Shown one piece after another: positions 11,688 to 21,975 of a stretch of 64,000 nucleotides of DNA; the stretch's first letter is position 1; every line of letters begins with the position of its first letter. Made by a program: the position numbers and the translations under genes. Under the pieces are notes generated by a model. It worked only from the letters and a program-made list of their open reading frames with translations, was not told the origin of the DNA and ran no database searches. The stretch spans positions 9,610,371 through 9,674,370 of the forward strand of contig NC_092704.1 in the NCBI RefSeq assembly GCF_964275005.1, read 5' to 3'. The DNA comes from Diadema setosum. Taxonomy: Eukaryota; Echinodermata; Echinoidea; Diadematoida; Diadematidae.

Positions 11688-12695
11688 CTAACGCAGTTCC
11701 GCAGATAAATTGTCATTATCTGTAGTAGTTTGATCGGGGAGTTCGGGTCGCCCGATCATTAATTGGCCGAGCAAACGGAGAGCGATTCGGCGATAAGACG
11801 GGCTGATGATCCAGTAGATGATAGCATTCCACCAGCTGTTGCAAATGATGAGGTAACGTACTGTAAGCGTGACCCCCGGAGGTACCTGGACTTCGAGCAT
11901 AGTTGGGATGAGCGACGCTAGTGTGCCGGGCAGCCAGGCGACATAGAACGCTAGCGTAACGGTGACGATTGTCTTCAGACCCTTCAGACCGGGGTCTGAC
12001 ATTGGACCCTCCATTATGCGGTTCATGGCGCTGATAACCGCGATGCGACGCCGCTGGCGCTGTGCTATCATCAGCAGGCGGGCGTTGGCGTAGGTAGTGA
12101 TGATAACGGCGCCAAATGGTAAAATGTAGTAGACTGCAAAGCTTGGGTGAATGGCAGACGTACAGATTCCGGCTAATGGAAGGCACTCACCAGAGATGCG
12201 GCTATGCAGTAAACCCCCTCCAAAGTTGATGAAGGAGACGCATATGATCGACGCGATTGCGACGGCGCAGCGACGGCGCGGGAAAAGGGTGTGGTAGCGC
12301 AGCGGTCGGGTGACCGCGATGTACCTGTCGATTGAAGCGATCGTGAGAATCCACATGGATGACCACACAAACGCAGAGCAGGTCCAGGTAATCAGGAGCG
12401 CCACGCTATCGGGCAAGTCGAACACTATGAACGTGATGCCGGAGCTTGAGCAGATGATGCCGACGAGGAGGTCGATCACCGCGAGAACGACGAAGAGGAG
12501 CTTCGTGTTTGCGCTGAACTGGTTCCTCAGTTTCGGCACGACGGAGAGATTGACCACATTTCCTACAATTGCGAGAAACGTGCTGATGGAATACAAGCAA
12601 ATAACTGTTGTTTGGTTTCTCCACTGACGCAACAAATAATCGGGATTGTCGCTGGGAGACGTTGAAAAGTTGGACGATGTGCTTTCATTAGCCAT
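11688..12695 (-). CDS. Rhodopsin-class GPCR, intronless, orphan (paralogue 1)
   Basis: A 335-residue seven-helix receptor in a single exon. Helix 1 holds GN (45-46) and helix 2 LAVIDLL with Asp75. Helix 3 ends in DRY (123-125), helix 6 has AWLP (253-256), and helix 7 has NAIIY (290-294). N-glycosylation sequons lie in the N-terminus (NES at 3, NFS at 9). There is no Asp at the amine-binding position of helix 3 (Cys106 sits there) and no Cys at the usual top of helix 3. Two Cys in extracellular loop 2 (171 and 178) could pair with each other, as in S1P- or cannabinoid-type receptors. The proline of NPxxY is Ala. It fits the large intronless, lineage-expanded receptor sets known in sea urchins. 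The ligand is unknown. The start is supported by alignment with the paralogue at 22 kb. Confidence 0.9.
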   Translation of the reverse strand: MANESTSSNFSTSPSDNPDYLLRQWRNQTTVICLYSISTFLAIVGNVVNLSVVPKLRNQFSANTKLLFVVLAVIDLLVGIICSSSGITFIVFDLPDSVALLITWTCSAFVWSSMWILTIASIDRYIAVTRPLRYHTLFPRRRCAVAIASIICVSFINFGGGLLHSRISGECLPLAGICTSAIHPSFAVYYILPFGAVIITTYANARLLMIAQRQRRRIAVISAMNRIMEGPMSDPGLKGLKTIVTVTLAFYVAWLPGTLASLIPTMLEVQVPPGVTLTVRYLIICNSWWNAIIYWIISPSYRRIALRLLGQLMIGRPELPDQTTTDNDNLSAELR

Positions 12696-13386
12696 AGCTG
12701 TGTAACGATAATGTAAGCTTTTATTTCCGGTTTAACACTGAACAGATCATTGTGTGATCTGGGTGCCGGGATTGTCTCTAGTGTCTTCGTTTCTGGACCA
12801 GTAAAATGATATCTTGAGAGCGCCACAACAATCTATCTTAATATTGCGTCGGCAGTCAAGATCTTACCCCGGTGTGAAGATTCGCATGACACTACGAGAC
12901 ACTGACAAGTAACTTCAGCACAGATCTCATATTACTATCATCGGAGATTAGTATCTATTTTGGCTAACATTATTTGGAAGAAACCAAATGATCAGCAAAT
13001 CAAAATCTGTGTCCGAGGCAGTTAATTCGATATGGCCAAAGTACGCATGCTTGATGATGACGTAACTGCACGATGAGTGAGCTGACAAGGTCTTCAGCGG
13101 TACCTTAACACTGGTTTGAGAGGTGGGTCTCAATTTCACTCATTTTCCTTAATTTTTTTTCTTCATCAATTTTCAATACTACTTGAGGCTATGTCGTGGT
13201 GCGGGAATAAGAGTGTGCTTCTTCTCTATGATAAGAGATTTGACTTCAAAATGATCAAACCACATCACTGTAACCTGACTATTATTGTGAAAGTGCAGGG
13301 AGCACGGCAGACTGCATGAACCATAAAAACCCTATTCCCGTGCAGTGACACAGACAAAAGCTGTCACAGAAACAGACACACAAACA

Positions 13387-13387
<1 letters not shown>
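12696..13387. other. Upstream region of receptor gene 1
   Basis: No further gene was recognised. As the 5' flank of a minus-strand gene it should hold the promoter, but I see no clear TATA box or initiator to point to. Confidence 0.4.

Positions 13388-13474
<87 letters not shown>
13388..13474. repeat. (CA)n followed by (TA)n microsatellite
   Basis: About 17 CA units and then about 24 TA units. It borders the hairpin unit that holds the first hammerhead-like core. Confidence 0.9.
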
Positions 13475-13476
<2 letters not shown>

Positions 13477-13513
13477 TGATACTTGTAGTCCGCGTGTTGG
13501 TACCAGTATAGAA

Positions 13514-13735
13514 AAGATGAAGAAGTAGAGTGGTAATGCATTTTGACAGTCCAACAGTGCTATTTATTCAGACCAAATTTTCGACGAATACTTTCCTCTT
13601 CCTCAGGGTCGACAATGACAACTCTGAAATTAAACAAGGTGACTCTATTGTCATTGTCGACCCTGAGGAAATTTTGGTCTGAATAAATAGCACTGTTGGA
13701 CTGTCAAAATGCATTACCACTCTACTTCTTCATCT

Positions 13736-13736
<1 letters not shown>
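13514..13736. repeat. Long inverted repeat with about 100-bp arms, between two (TA)n arrays
   Basis: The left arm starts AAGATGAAGAAGTAGAGTGG and the right arm ends with its exact inverse. The arms match over roughly 85-105 bp with a short loop near 13,620-13,648. The left arm holds extra bases that form stem II and the GAAA of a hammerhead-like core; the right arm lacks them. Such repeats resemble the terminal repeats of Penelope-like retroelements, which is my inference. Confidence 0.75.
13579..13606 (-). ncRNA. Hammerhead-ribozyme-like core 1
   Basis: On the minus strand the order is CUGAGGA (fits CUGANGA), a stem GAGGAA/TTCGTC with loop AGTA and one G-G mismatch, then GAAA. This is the catalytic core and stem II arrangement of a hammerhead. 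A cleavage site and a stable helix III were not established. Penelope-like elements are known to carry such motifs. Confidence 0.5.
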
Positions 13737-13796
<60 letters not shown>

Positions 13797-13933
13797 CTAA
13801 CTGTGTGATATATCCATAATACCTACCTACATATTGAGCAGATCGTGTGCTAAGAATATTAACGATAGGCAATAATTAACTCAGTTTTATTCTTTATTAT
13901 CATAATATGTAAATAAAATAGGCCCTACGCTTC

Positions 13934-13979
<46 letters not shown>
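13737..13979. repeat. Two (TA)n arrays with about 140 bp of unique DNA between
   Basis: TA dinucleotides run from about 13,738 to 13,794 and again from about 13,937 to 13,978. The sequence between has no recognised feature. Confidence 0.85.
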
Positions 13980-13982
<3 letters not shown>

Positions 13983-14066
13983 GTTTTGCGTCGGTGTGTA
14001 GTAAATAGATATCAATAGTAAAAACACTCGTATAAACACCGCAGGAGCCAAAAAATTGGACTGACG

Positions 14067-14089
14067 TTTCGGTCAAAGACCTTTATCAA
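14067..14089 (-). ncRNA. Decayed hammerhead-like core 2 inside a hairpin
   Basis: The minus strand reads UUGAUAA (CUGANGA with two changes), then a perfect stem GGUC-UUU-GACC, then GAAA and CGUC. It is enclosed by the pairing strands GTATAAACACC and GGTGTTTATAC (within 14,026-14,116), which would form helix I. The two core changes make activity unlikely. Confidence 0.45.
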
Positions 14090-14118
14090 TGGTGTTTATA
14101 CGACTGTTTTTACCCTTT

Positions 14119-15199
14119 ATATATATATATATATATTATATATATATATATATATATCCTTATTCGTTCATAAATAATATGCATAAGAATAATATGCATG
14201 AGAATAGACGTACAAATGCAACAGTTGGCTGAAAGAGAAAAACTTGCCATGCTGGGCTGGTCGGATGTTGATGTCTCAGAACATGTAAGGATCAGTCTAC
14301 ATGACAAGAAGAAGCACTAAGACTATACTCCAGAATGTCCATCCTTCGCCTCAGACTCACAGATGCATGTTGATGATAGCGCGACGGAAAACAACTGTTA
14401 CGGAGAAGAACAAATTGATACGTTACAACCCCATTAAAGATGGCTTGCATTGCCAGACGACGTTGCTTGATGTTGTTTGGTTGTGTTTTCTTGTACTGCG
14501 GTTTGCTGTAGTTGTTTATTTTTTTCTTTTTGCAAGAGTTTTTATGGGTTCTTTTCCCCCGCGTGTTTTAAAGATCCTAGTACCATCAGGCGAGACAATG
14601 TAATACGCATTCATCACGTCGGAATAACAATAACTCTCATTACCTATAAAGCCGCAGTCTACCAGGGCTTTCTTAGCGGGCCTGTGTGGACAATAACCAT
14701 TGCTCACGTAAATGCAGCACCATGCACCAGAGATTTTCCTTCTATCATGTCTATGGATTACTATGTAAAGGACGGGGCAGCTTCTGCGGTTCGTGGAAAA
14801 GGATGTTGACCATTTTGAGAGACACAGTCGTACATTTCATAGGGATGTGATACCACAACATCTCCCATCATCACTTAAATGTTAGCGCAGTTTCTATTCT
14901 ATTTTTTTTTTAATCAGGCCATGGCAAACATGCTTTGGAGTAACCGGAAGTAATAGGTATGTTATTTGTTACATTTCTATCTTTCACGCAGTTATTGCCA
15001 CTTGGTATATGTATATATACATGATATAATATATATATAATTATATACCTATTATTTGATCCGTGTATTGGCAGTAATATTCAGAGGCCGTCATCAAATT
15101 CAAGCTTCAACAGAGCTTAAGATGACAGTCGCCTGCATTTTGTTTGTAATAATTCAATTGAATAATCAATGATTTTCCAACTGTTTGTGTATGAATATA
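14119..15199. other. Intergenic stretch between TA arrays
   Basis: A (TA)n array spans about 14,119-14,157. The rest holds short open frames on both strands. One, on the minus strand at 14,516-14,707, contains several Cys residues, but it has no known domain and I do not call it. Confidence 0.5.
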
Positions 15200-15385
15200 A
15201 TTCACGTATACAATATTTTACGTATACAATACTTATTATTGGTACATTATGTATGATAATATATATAATATATATATTCATTTTGGTGTTGGATATGATA
15301 TTATCAATATTGGAAAATTGTTTGCTATGTTATTATATACTTTGTGAAAAATGCAGAAATAAAAATCAAATCAAATCAATTTAGT
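15200..15385 (+). mobile_element. Probable LINE 3' tail
   Basis: The stretch ends GAAAAATGCAGAAATAAAAA followed by TCAAATCAAATCAA. Nearly the same end, AAAAATGCAGAAATAAAAC, occurs inverted at about 25,660. This fits the 3' terminus of a non-LTR element with a short simple-repeat tail. No coding part is left and the left boundary is arbitrary. Confidence 0.35.
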
Positions 15386-15531
15386 AGTAGAAGGAATGTC
15401 ACAATAAAGAGGAATGCGTTAAATGCCAATTAAAAACCAATTAGTATTTGTTAATTTGGATTTTTAATAAATGCCAATTGGCATTTAATGTATTCTTCTA
15501 TCGTGATATTCTTTCTAATATATATATATAT

Positions 15532-15775
15532 GAAGAGTTTGTTTGCAAAAACCGATAAGTCCATATTTGTCAAATGGAGATATTTGCGATTAAAGGTCAA
15601 GAAAAATAAAGAGAATAATAAGAAATTTTTTGCTTCTTTTGACCATAACTTCAAGAATGTACCTTTATGTGTAGTGACCAATATATCATTTAAAAGGTAT
15701 TATTTTGTACTTTATGACAGATACCGTACTTCAAAATCTTCAAAAATGGACTTATCGGTTTTTGCAAACAAACTC

Positions 15776-15778
<3 letters not shown>
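15532..15778. repeat. Inverted repeat with 33-bp perfect arms, flanked by TA arrays
   Basis: GAAGAGTTTGTTTGCAAAAA at 15,532 continues to 15,564. Its exact inverse lies at 15,746-15,778. Both arms open directly into (TA)n. This looks like a small foldback element inserted in a TA tract. Confidence 0.8.
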
Positions 15779-15822
<44 letters not shown>

Positions 15823-15930
15823 CGAAGAATCAAGAAATAAACTAGTAATGCATTATTTCGCCAATAAAGAGTACTCAAATTTTCGGTGGCCTCCACCTTC
15901 TTCAGGAGCCAATACGTGAATTCGCAACAT

Positions 15931-15978
<48 letters not shown>

Positions 15979-15986
15979 ATATATAT
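15779..15986. repeat. Two (TA)n arrays flanking hammerhead-like core 3
   Basis: TA arrays run at about 15,779-15,820 and 15,933-15,986. The second continues with GTGTGTGTA. The 110 bp between them holds the core described separately. Confidence 0.85.
15881..15905 (-). ncRNA. Hammerhead-ribozyme-like core 3 (best match)
   Basis: On the minus strand: CUGAAGA (exact CUGANGA), one A, a perfect 5-bp stem GGUGG with loop AGG and CCACC, then GAAA. Nothing in the core or stem II departs from the hammerhead consensus. Helices I and III and the cleavage triplet were not resolved. The element is probably a remnant of a Penelope-like terminal repeat. Confidence 0.6.
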
Positions 15987-16622
15987 GCGTATATATCCCT
16001 TACCATAATAATATTTGTATAAAACTGAGATTCGGGCTATGATTGCGTCGTCTTATAACACTCGTTTTCTACAGGTGTGGCAATGGTGCTGTGAACAATA
16101 GAGAAGAATAATACAGTGAGAGAACATAATACAGCATGATGCATCCGAAAATTTGAAATGTTATTATGAAGGAGACTTCAAGTCCATGCAGTCAATAAGG
16201 ACTCATACCCGTCTGCAAGTCAACACTTACATCTTACTTACGCAAGCGTGTGTGTGTGGGGGTGTCATGTACTGTATGTGACTTGGCTCATTGGCTCGCC
16301 TTCATTGGATAAGCAGTTTTCAGCAGCTTTTTTTTTTTTTTTTGTTGCTACATTGACTTGTGTGCTTAATAAAGGAGACCTCCGGATGATTTTCAGGCTT
16401 TTACATAATTACGAACAACTATAAATTTGGTTACACTGGGTGCAGAGTTTCAGAATTTGTAGTGATTGGGATGAGGAATAGGAGTGTTTTCAAAATTTAA
16501 AACTAATCACAATGAACAAGGTTGATGACATGGCAGCCTCACAGCAAGAATGCATGAGTTGGGGCTCAAGGAAGCAGCACAAAAGAAGGCGTTCATAAAT
16601 TATACATAGGTGAACTTGTGAA
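15987..16622. other. Intergenic stretch, nothing recognised
   Basis: No gene, RNA or clear element. A poly-T run lies near 16,328. Confidence 0.5.
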
Positions 16623-16992
16623 AGGGATCGTATAGTTTTGGTTGAGACCTAATTTCAGGTTTGTAACATTTTTACATGAGATGAGAAATATGAAATATAA
16701 AAGAGCATGTAATTTCATGAGGAATTCGACGTTTATTTGATGAAAATTGGTTTTGGAATGGCTGAGATATCCGAAACAGAGCGATTCTAATAAAGTGTGG
16801 GACCAACCTTTTATTACGATCGCCTTATTTTACTTTGTTTTTGGATGTTTCAGTCATTCCAATCCCGATTTTCATCAAATGAACTTTGAATTCCTCTTAA
16901 AATGGTACACTCTGTACTATTTCATAAGTGTTATCTTGGTATCTCGCAAAAAGTTGAAAGCCCAATTCTCATATCTGTACTGTACCATCCCT
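16623..16992. mobile_element. Palindromic TTAA MITE, family A, copy 2
   Basis: The left end is AGGGATCGTATAGTTTTGG after TGAA (a changed TTAA). The right end is ...ACCATCCCT followed by TTAA (16,993-16,996). The centre reads AATAAAGTGTGGGACCAACC-TTTTATTA. The arms carry the shared GGTTTTGGAATGGCTGAGATA and its inverse. No coding capacity. Confidence 0.75.
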
Positions 16993-17582
16993 TTAAGCAC
17001 TTGGTATTGTAATGGAATTACATTGCTCCATTTTTGAAATAATATGTGAGGCTCCTATGTAATCAACACTGTTCAGTGTAATTTGTTTAAGATTTTTCAG
17101 AGTATTGATTTCTCTGCTCAAGGATCGCAAAAAAATACACAAATCTACACATGGAGCTGTTGATTTATGTACTACAGGATGTGAAGTTATGAAAATCGTC
17201 TGGGAATGCTCCTTTAACCATTCAGAGGCATGTTTGTAAATCACATAAACGTCTAAGGGCGGAGATGTTAAAGAAAGAGTGGCATATGTTTGGGTTCTAA
17301 AGTAGGCCAATTACAATAATGACTGTCTAACATTAATCTCCGCGCTTTGAAAATGGGCACCGCTCTACCTCCAGACAGAAATTGAAGACGAATGAAGAGT
17401 TTTGCATTTCATAAAATTGCAAATCTTAATTGAACGTAAAGTGTGAATATAATACGAGGATTTGTTTCGAACAGTTTAGGAAATAATTAAAAGATGTACA
17501 CATGCATTTTATCCTCCTTGTAACGTGCAAGTCGAAATGAAAATCAAGATTAGGCAGATGTATAGGTCTTTTTTTTTTCCAT

Positions 17583-17722
17583 GATGGGCATTTCATGAAG
17601 CATTTTGTCAGATTTTTTTTTCTGAGAAACTGTTATAAGCTACTAAAATCCGTGCATCTGATTGACTGAGAGAAAATTTGTCAGAAATAAATATTTGACA
17701 AAACGTTTCATGAAATGTCCTA
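17583..17722. mobile_element. Small hairpin MITE, GATTG-loop family, copy 1
   Basis: It begins near GGGCATTTCATGAAGCATTT and ends with the inverse CATGAAATGTCC. The centre reads TCTGATTGACTGAGAG. Related copies sit at 44,031, 45,362 and 51,051, all in TRRAP introns. Confidence 0.7.
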
Positions 17723-18997
17723 GATCTTATAAAGTACTCCGTTAAAGTGTGTTTCCTTCCTGCTGCGAAAGCGCTAGTCCTGAACACTGCCTGTTCTATT
17801 TTTCTTTATCTCTAAACGTTTATGAGTATGTTGAATAAGCGCAGAAAACATCTCGGCGATGTCGAATTTTTTTTTTCTACTTCATCTGTCACACCTCCTT
17901 GGTCTAAAATGATGCACGTGCCGCTGTGGTTTATTGTGATCACGGCGGATTGCCAACGAGTGATCGACCCGACATGATTTCAGACGTTGCGTCGCATGAA
18001 TCTGTCATCATTAACCTACCTAAAAGGAAATAAACACTTCTTCCCACTCCATATACACGCAGCCACACACCTGCCCCCATTCTTGGCGGAAAGTCATGAT
18101 TAACCATAATGTTTATTGACACAAATCTTCATAATCATTATAAACACTGTTTAAACACTTTCTCCAAAAAACAAACAAGCATATTAAACAAAGAGATAAA
18201 CAATGAACCTTAAATGGTGTTTTCTCAATTCCACGTTACATCATTTAATTCATCGTGCATAGAATAAAAACACACACAGACAGACCACCACTTGATGTAC
18301 TACTAACAAGGCTCCATGAAATGCCGTCAAGGAATTTGACTCACTGCTAACTTCACTGTCTTGTCAGCAACCCAACGTGAATATTTTGTGAATCAGAGAG
18401 ACTTTTTCGCAATTATACGTCTTGTCACGTATTCAGAACTAATTATACCAATTCTACGTACGTCACAATGAAGGTATTATAAGCAAAAATGTTATGATTA
18501 TCTTCCCGGATTTCACACATTCTGAAAGTGGGCACTTCTCATTATTTGAAGCTGGCATACACAAACAAACAGACACATAAATGTTACAATTTTACTTACA
18601 TTTATGTATTGAAATACATAATGTGTATAGTGTGTGTGTGTGTGTGTGTGTTTTGTTTTGCCATATGTACGTTTTTGCATGTACTCATTTGTAGACATGT
18701 GCATTCTTCATGCATTTCAATAAATTTAGGGTGAAAAAGTGAATAATTGATTGTGAGATCCAAGCTGTCGTTTATCGTGTAGGAAACAAATATTGTTCAG
18801 TGCGTGAAACTTACATGTTCATACGCAACACATACAAGTACTTACATATGTCGTATATGCAACGATAATATACATGTAGGCAATGCACACAAAATGTCGA
18901 ATAACCTGTCAATAGCGACCACATGTCTATAGTGACCAATTTTTTCACCTCTTTTTGGTGGCCGCTAAAATAGGGTTGACTATTATATATGTGTATA

Positions 18998-19046
<49 letters not shown>

Positions 19047-19395
19047 AGGAGTCCACTAACAAGCTTTGTCTTTTCAGTGGGTCTCTCCGTTTTTTCACAC
19101 AGTGCATATTGACAATTTACTCTTTTTTTCGGGGGGAGTAAGTTTTTGTAAATGCGAGGAAAACCACAAGGAACGCGGTGCTTGTCTTTAAAAAAAATCG
19201 ATGAAATGAAAAGAAAAAAAAAATGGAGGAACTTATTGCCAACGTCCTAATGGACTTTGAGGCTCTCCTTGATATCTTGACAAATGCAGACTAGCAAAGT
19301 GTGCATGCAATTTTTAAATGGCATTGCACTTCCTCCGTGGCCTTCAAATGCAAAAGGCGACAATAATGACTACTTTGAGAAAGCTCTCGGATTTT
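17723..19395. other. Intergenic stretch, no supported gene
   Basis: It holds a short (GT)n tract at about 18,630-18,651 and a (TA)n array at about 18,996-19,044. Open frames are short and lack known domains. Confidence 0.5.
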
Positions 19396-19399
19396 TTTT

Positions 19400-19765
19400 T
19401 TTCATTCATTCTTTTTGTGGCTATCCATAGGAATATGTCACTCCATTATGGGGTGGGATTATGGAGATAGATCCCTCTATTACTTGTTGAGTGATCCATG
19501 TTTTACAAGCCTTGCTTTTCAGTGGACCACTAGCTCTTTCCCATCATTATTCTTATTTTATGTCAATCTTGCAAGGTTTGCTTGCATGCTGTTGTTTATT
19601 CTACTTGAGTGCACATAATGCATTTCAGTCTAACTCTACGAAGCACATGCATTGGGTAGGTATGTGTTTCTTTCACATACTTCAAACAGTATGATTTGTT
19701 TCACCCTTTTGTTAGCAGTGGTTGGATGGAAATAAATTAATGATAATTGAATTGGATTGAGCTAA
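19400..19765 (+). mobile_element. Probable LINE 3' UTR fragment
   Basis: TTTTACAAGCCTTGCTTTTC at about 19,501 is very close to TTTACAAGCTTTGCTTTTGC at about 33,637, downstream of a recognisable LINE coding end. The segment closes with GGAAATAAATTAATGATAAT. No coding part remains. Confidence 0.4.
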
Positions 19766-20439
19766 GATTTCATTTCTGTGGAAACGGCACTGGAAAAGGA
19801 TTGAGTTTGGTGATTTACAATAATTATGCATCATCTTGACTTGATGGGGGTGATGCATTTTCCATGCTTCATATCCTAAACGTTAGCTAAAACTTGGGGG
19901 ATACTAGTCACACGTACCAGAAGAACCCAAAGTTCGATAATCTCCTATAGTATCTGGTGAATTTGTACTCTCAGTGCAAAACCCCAGATGGTGATGATAC
20001 TCAAAGGGATGATAATTACTCTTTGAAAAAGAAAATTGCATTCACATTTTGGCAAGCAAAGTATCAAGAAAGTTTCATTGTTCACATACACATACCGCAA
20101 ACATTGAGAACAGAAGATTGTTCTTCTGAAAATATATATATATATAATATAAAAAAAGGATTAAGGATGGTACATGAACCCTCTGTTTGCCGCATTGATT
20201 TCTTTTCATACATGTCATAGGTATACGTGTAAAACTTGTGCACATTTGACACACTGGTACAGAAAGGGTTAATAAGCAACACTGAACGTCTAATAGATCA
20301 CATTGTGTAATACAGAGACTCGAATGTTAAATAGGGTAGGACCTAAATAGTTATTTACGTGCATCCATTTCTCTCCTCACTTCGTTTCTTCAAGCGCTTT
20401 CAAGGCTGATCTGAAGCCAACATAATTGTACATCCCTCC

Positions 20440-20813
20440 GTTCATCCTACCGTGCAGTTGACTCCTGGACCTCATACTTGCACAAAATATGGTGATCGTG
20501 CTTTTTCTACAATCGCCCCTTCTCTCTGGAATTCTCTACCTGCCTATATACATCTAGCCACTTCCGTTAATCAGTTTAAGACTCTCCTGAAAACTTATCT
20601 TTTATTAGGTAGTCCTTTGGAATGGTTCAGTTGTGGGTCGGTCGATGGAGTTGCACACTGATTTTGATTCTCAGTACTTATCGCATTTATACACTGTATC
20701 TATCTTTTTATTTTTGTATTTGTATTTTTGTATTATTTTGAACTAAATATCAATTTTCCGGTAAACTGTGCGCTTAGAAACATTCGTATTAAGAGCCTTA
20801 AAATTATATTGTT

Positions 20814-20871
<58 letters not shown>

Positions 20872-20880
20872 GATTATTAT
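20440..20880 (+). mobile_element. L2/CR1-like LINE 3' end with (ATT)n tail
   Basis: The frame at 20,452-20,658 encodes YGDRAFSTIAPSLWNSLP followed by FKTLLKTYLL, the classic C-terminal end of CR1/L2-group reverse transcriptase proteins. The 3' UTR has the GCGCTTAGAAACATTCGTAT-type end and passes into about 18 ATT units (about 20,814-20,870), as in these LINEs. It is truncated at its 5' side and dead. Confidence 0.75.
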
Positions 20881-21975
20881 GATTATGATTATTACTATTG
20901 CATCATTCGATGTAGAAATATGAACATGATATTCCCAAAAAAAACAGAATCTAAGTCACGGAAAAGTAATAATCCTGATTGCTCATAATATTCTACCCAA
21001 CGATGAATAACGAAATGCCCCGTAAACAGGTAAACAAATTTCAGATGTGTGGTCATGCCCGCAACTGGCGATTTTTGCATCGGTTTCGTCCCATTTCTGT
21101 GGAATGTACTCGTTTTGATAAAATTTGGCCATGTTTTGACTGGCAGCCTTTTACAGTCCGCACGCGATTTTCCCTTAATGCTCATTGCATTTTATTACCC
21201 TCAAATAACATATTTGGCGGACAGATCAAGTGTATCCCAGCCTCGTCGATCGCCATGAGTTTGAACAATGATGGAGAACGAATGTATCCAAGTACAATGT
21301 GCACAGAGAGAGTATATTTGTGTAATCAGAGAGAGTAAATTTGTGTAATCGATACCGGCATATTGCGCTTTAGTTTCAAGACGGTTGTTTTATGCAAGTC
21401 TGCATTTGGAAAGCATTCAGAACCAGAAAAAAGGAAAAAACAAAGACAAAACCCCATTAAAGATGAGCTTGACTTGTCTCTGACAAGGAAAATAGTACAA
21501 ATGCATCACTTTAACAGGTGTTATCAAATTACGCAGTAGAACCAATTTATCAGTTAATGTTCAATTAAGGGGATCGTTTTGTCGATGCATTCATATTCGA
21601 TTTAAGATTACTTTACCTCAAATGAACACAATACTGAAAATCGTTGAATATCCAAAAAGTTTTGTTAGTTTGAATGTATGATAATCGATGTTCTTCTCAC
21701 GACTCTCCCTTCCTCTTAATTTGACTTGCTTTCCTTTCAAAGACACTCATTCGAAATGGTTTGTGAAAAAAAAAGAAAGAAATGATATATCCCTTTGCCT
21801 GGTCATTTAAACGAATGTATGCAATAACACGTGTTCACACTACATTGTTGTCAAACACATTTTTGTATGCCCTTGTGATGTGCAAATTACATATAACTTT
21901 AGGTTGCTATTACGATTCTTCACGATTTCTTCACTATTCGTACTGTTTCTATTATACATGTACTACAATTTACAC
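20881..21975. other. Intergenic stretch downstream of receptor gene 2
   Basis: No gene was recognised. Open frames here are short and without known domains. The 3' UTR of the minus-strand receptor must lie here, but I saw no clear AATAAA close to the stop codon. Confidence 0.45.

Noticed and set aside
13282-13554. Minus-strand frames rich in YI and CV residues
   Set aside because: They read through (CA)n and (TA)n microsatellites.
14301-14809. Overlapping frames on both strands, one with several Cys
   Set aside because: No known domain. TCCACACAG and GTAATG look like splice sites on the minus strand but would give only a tiny exon.
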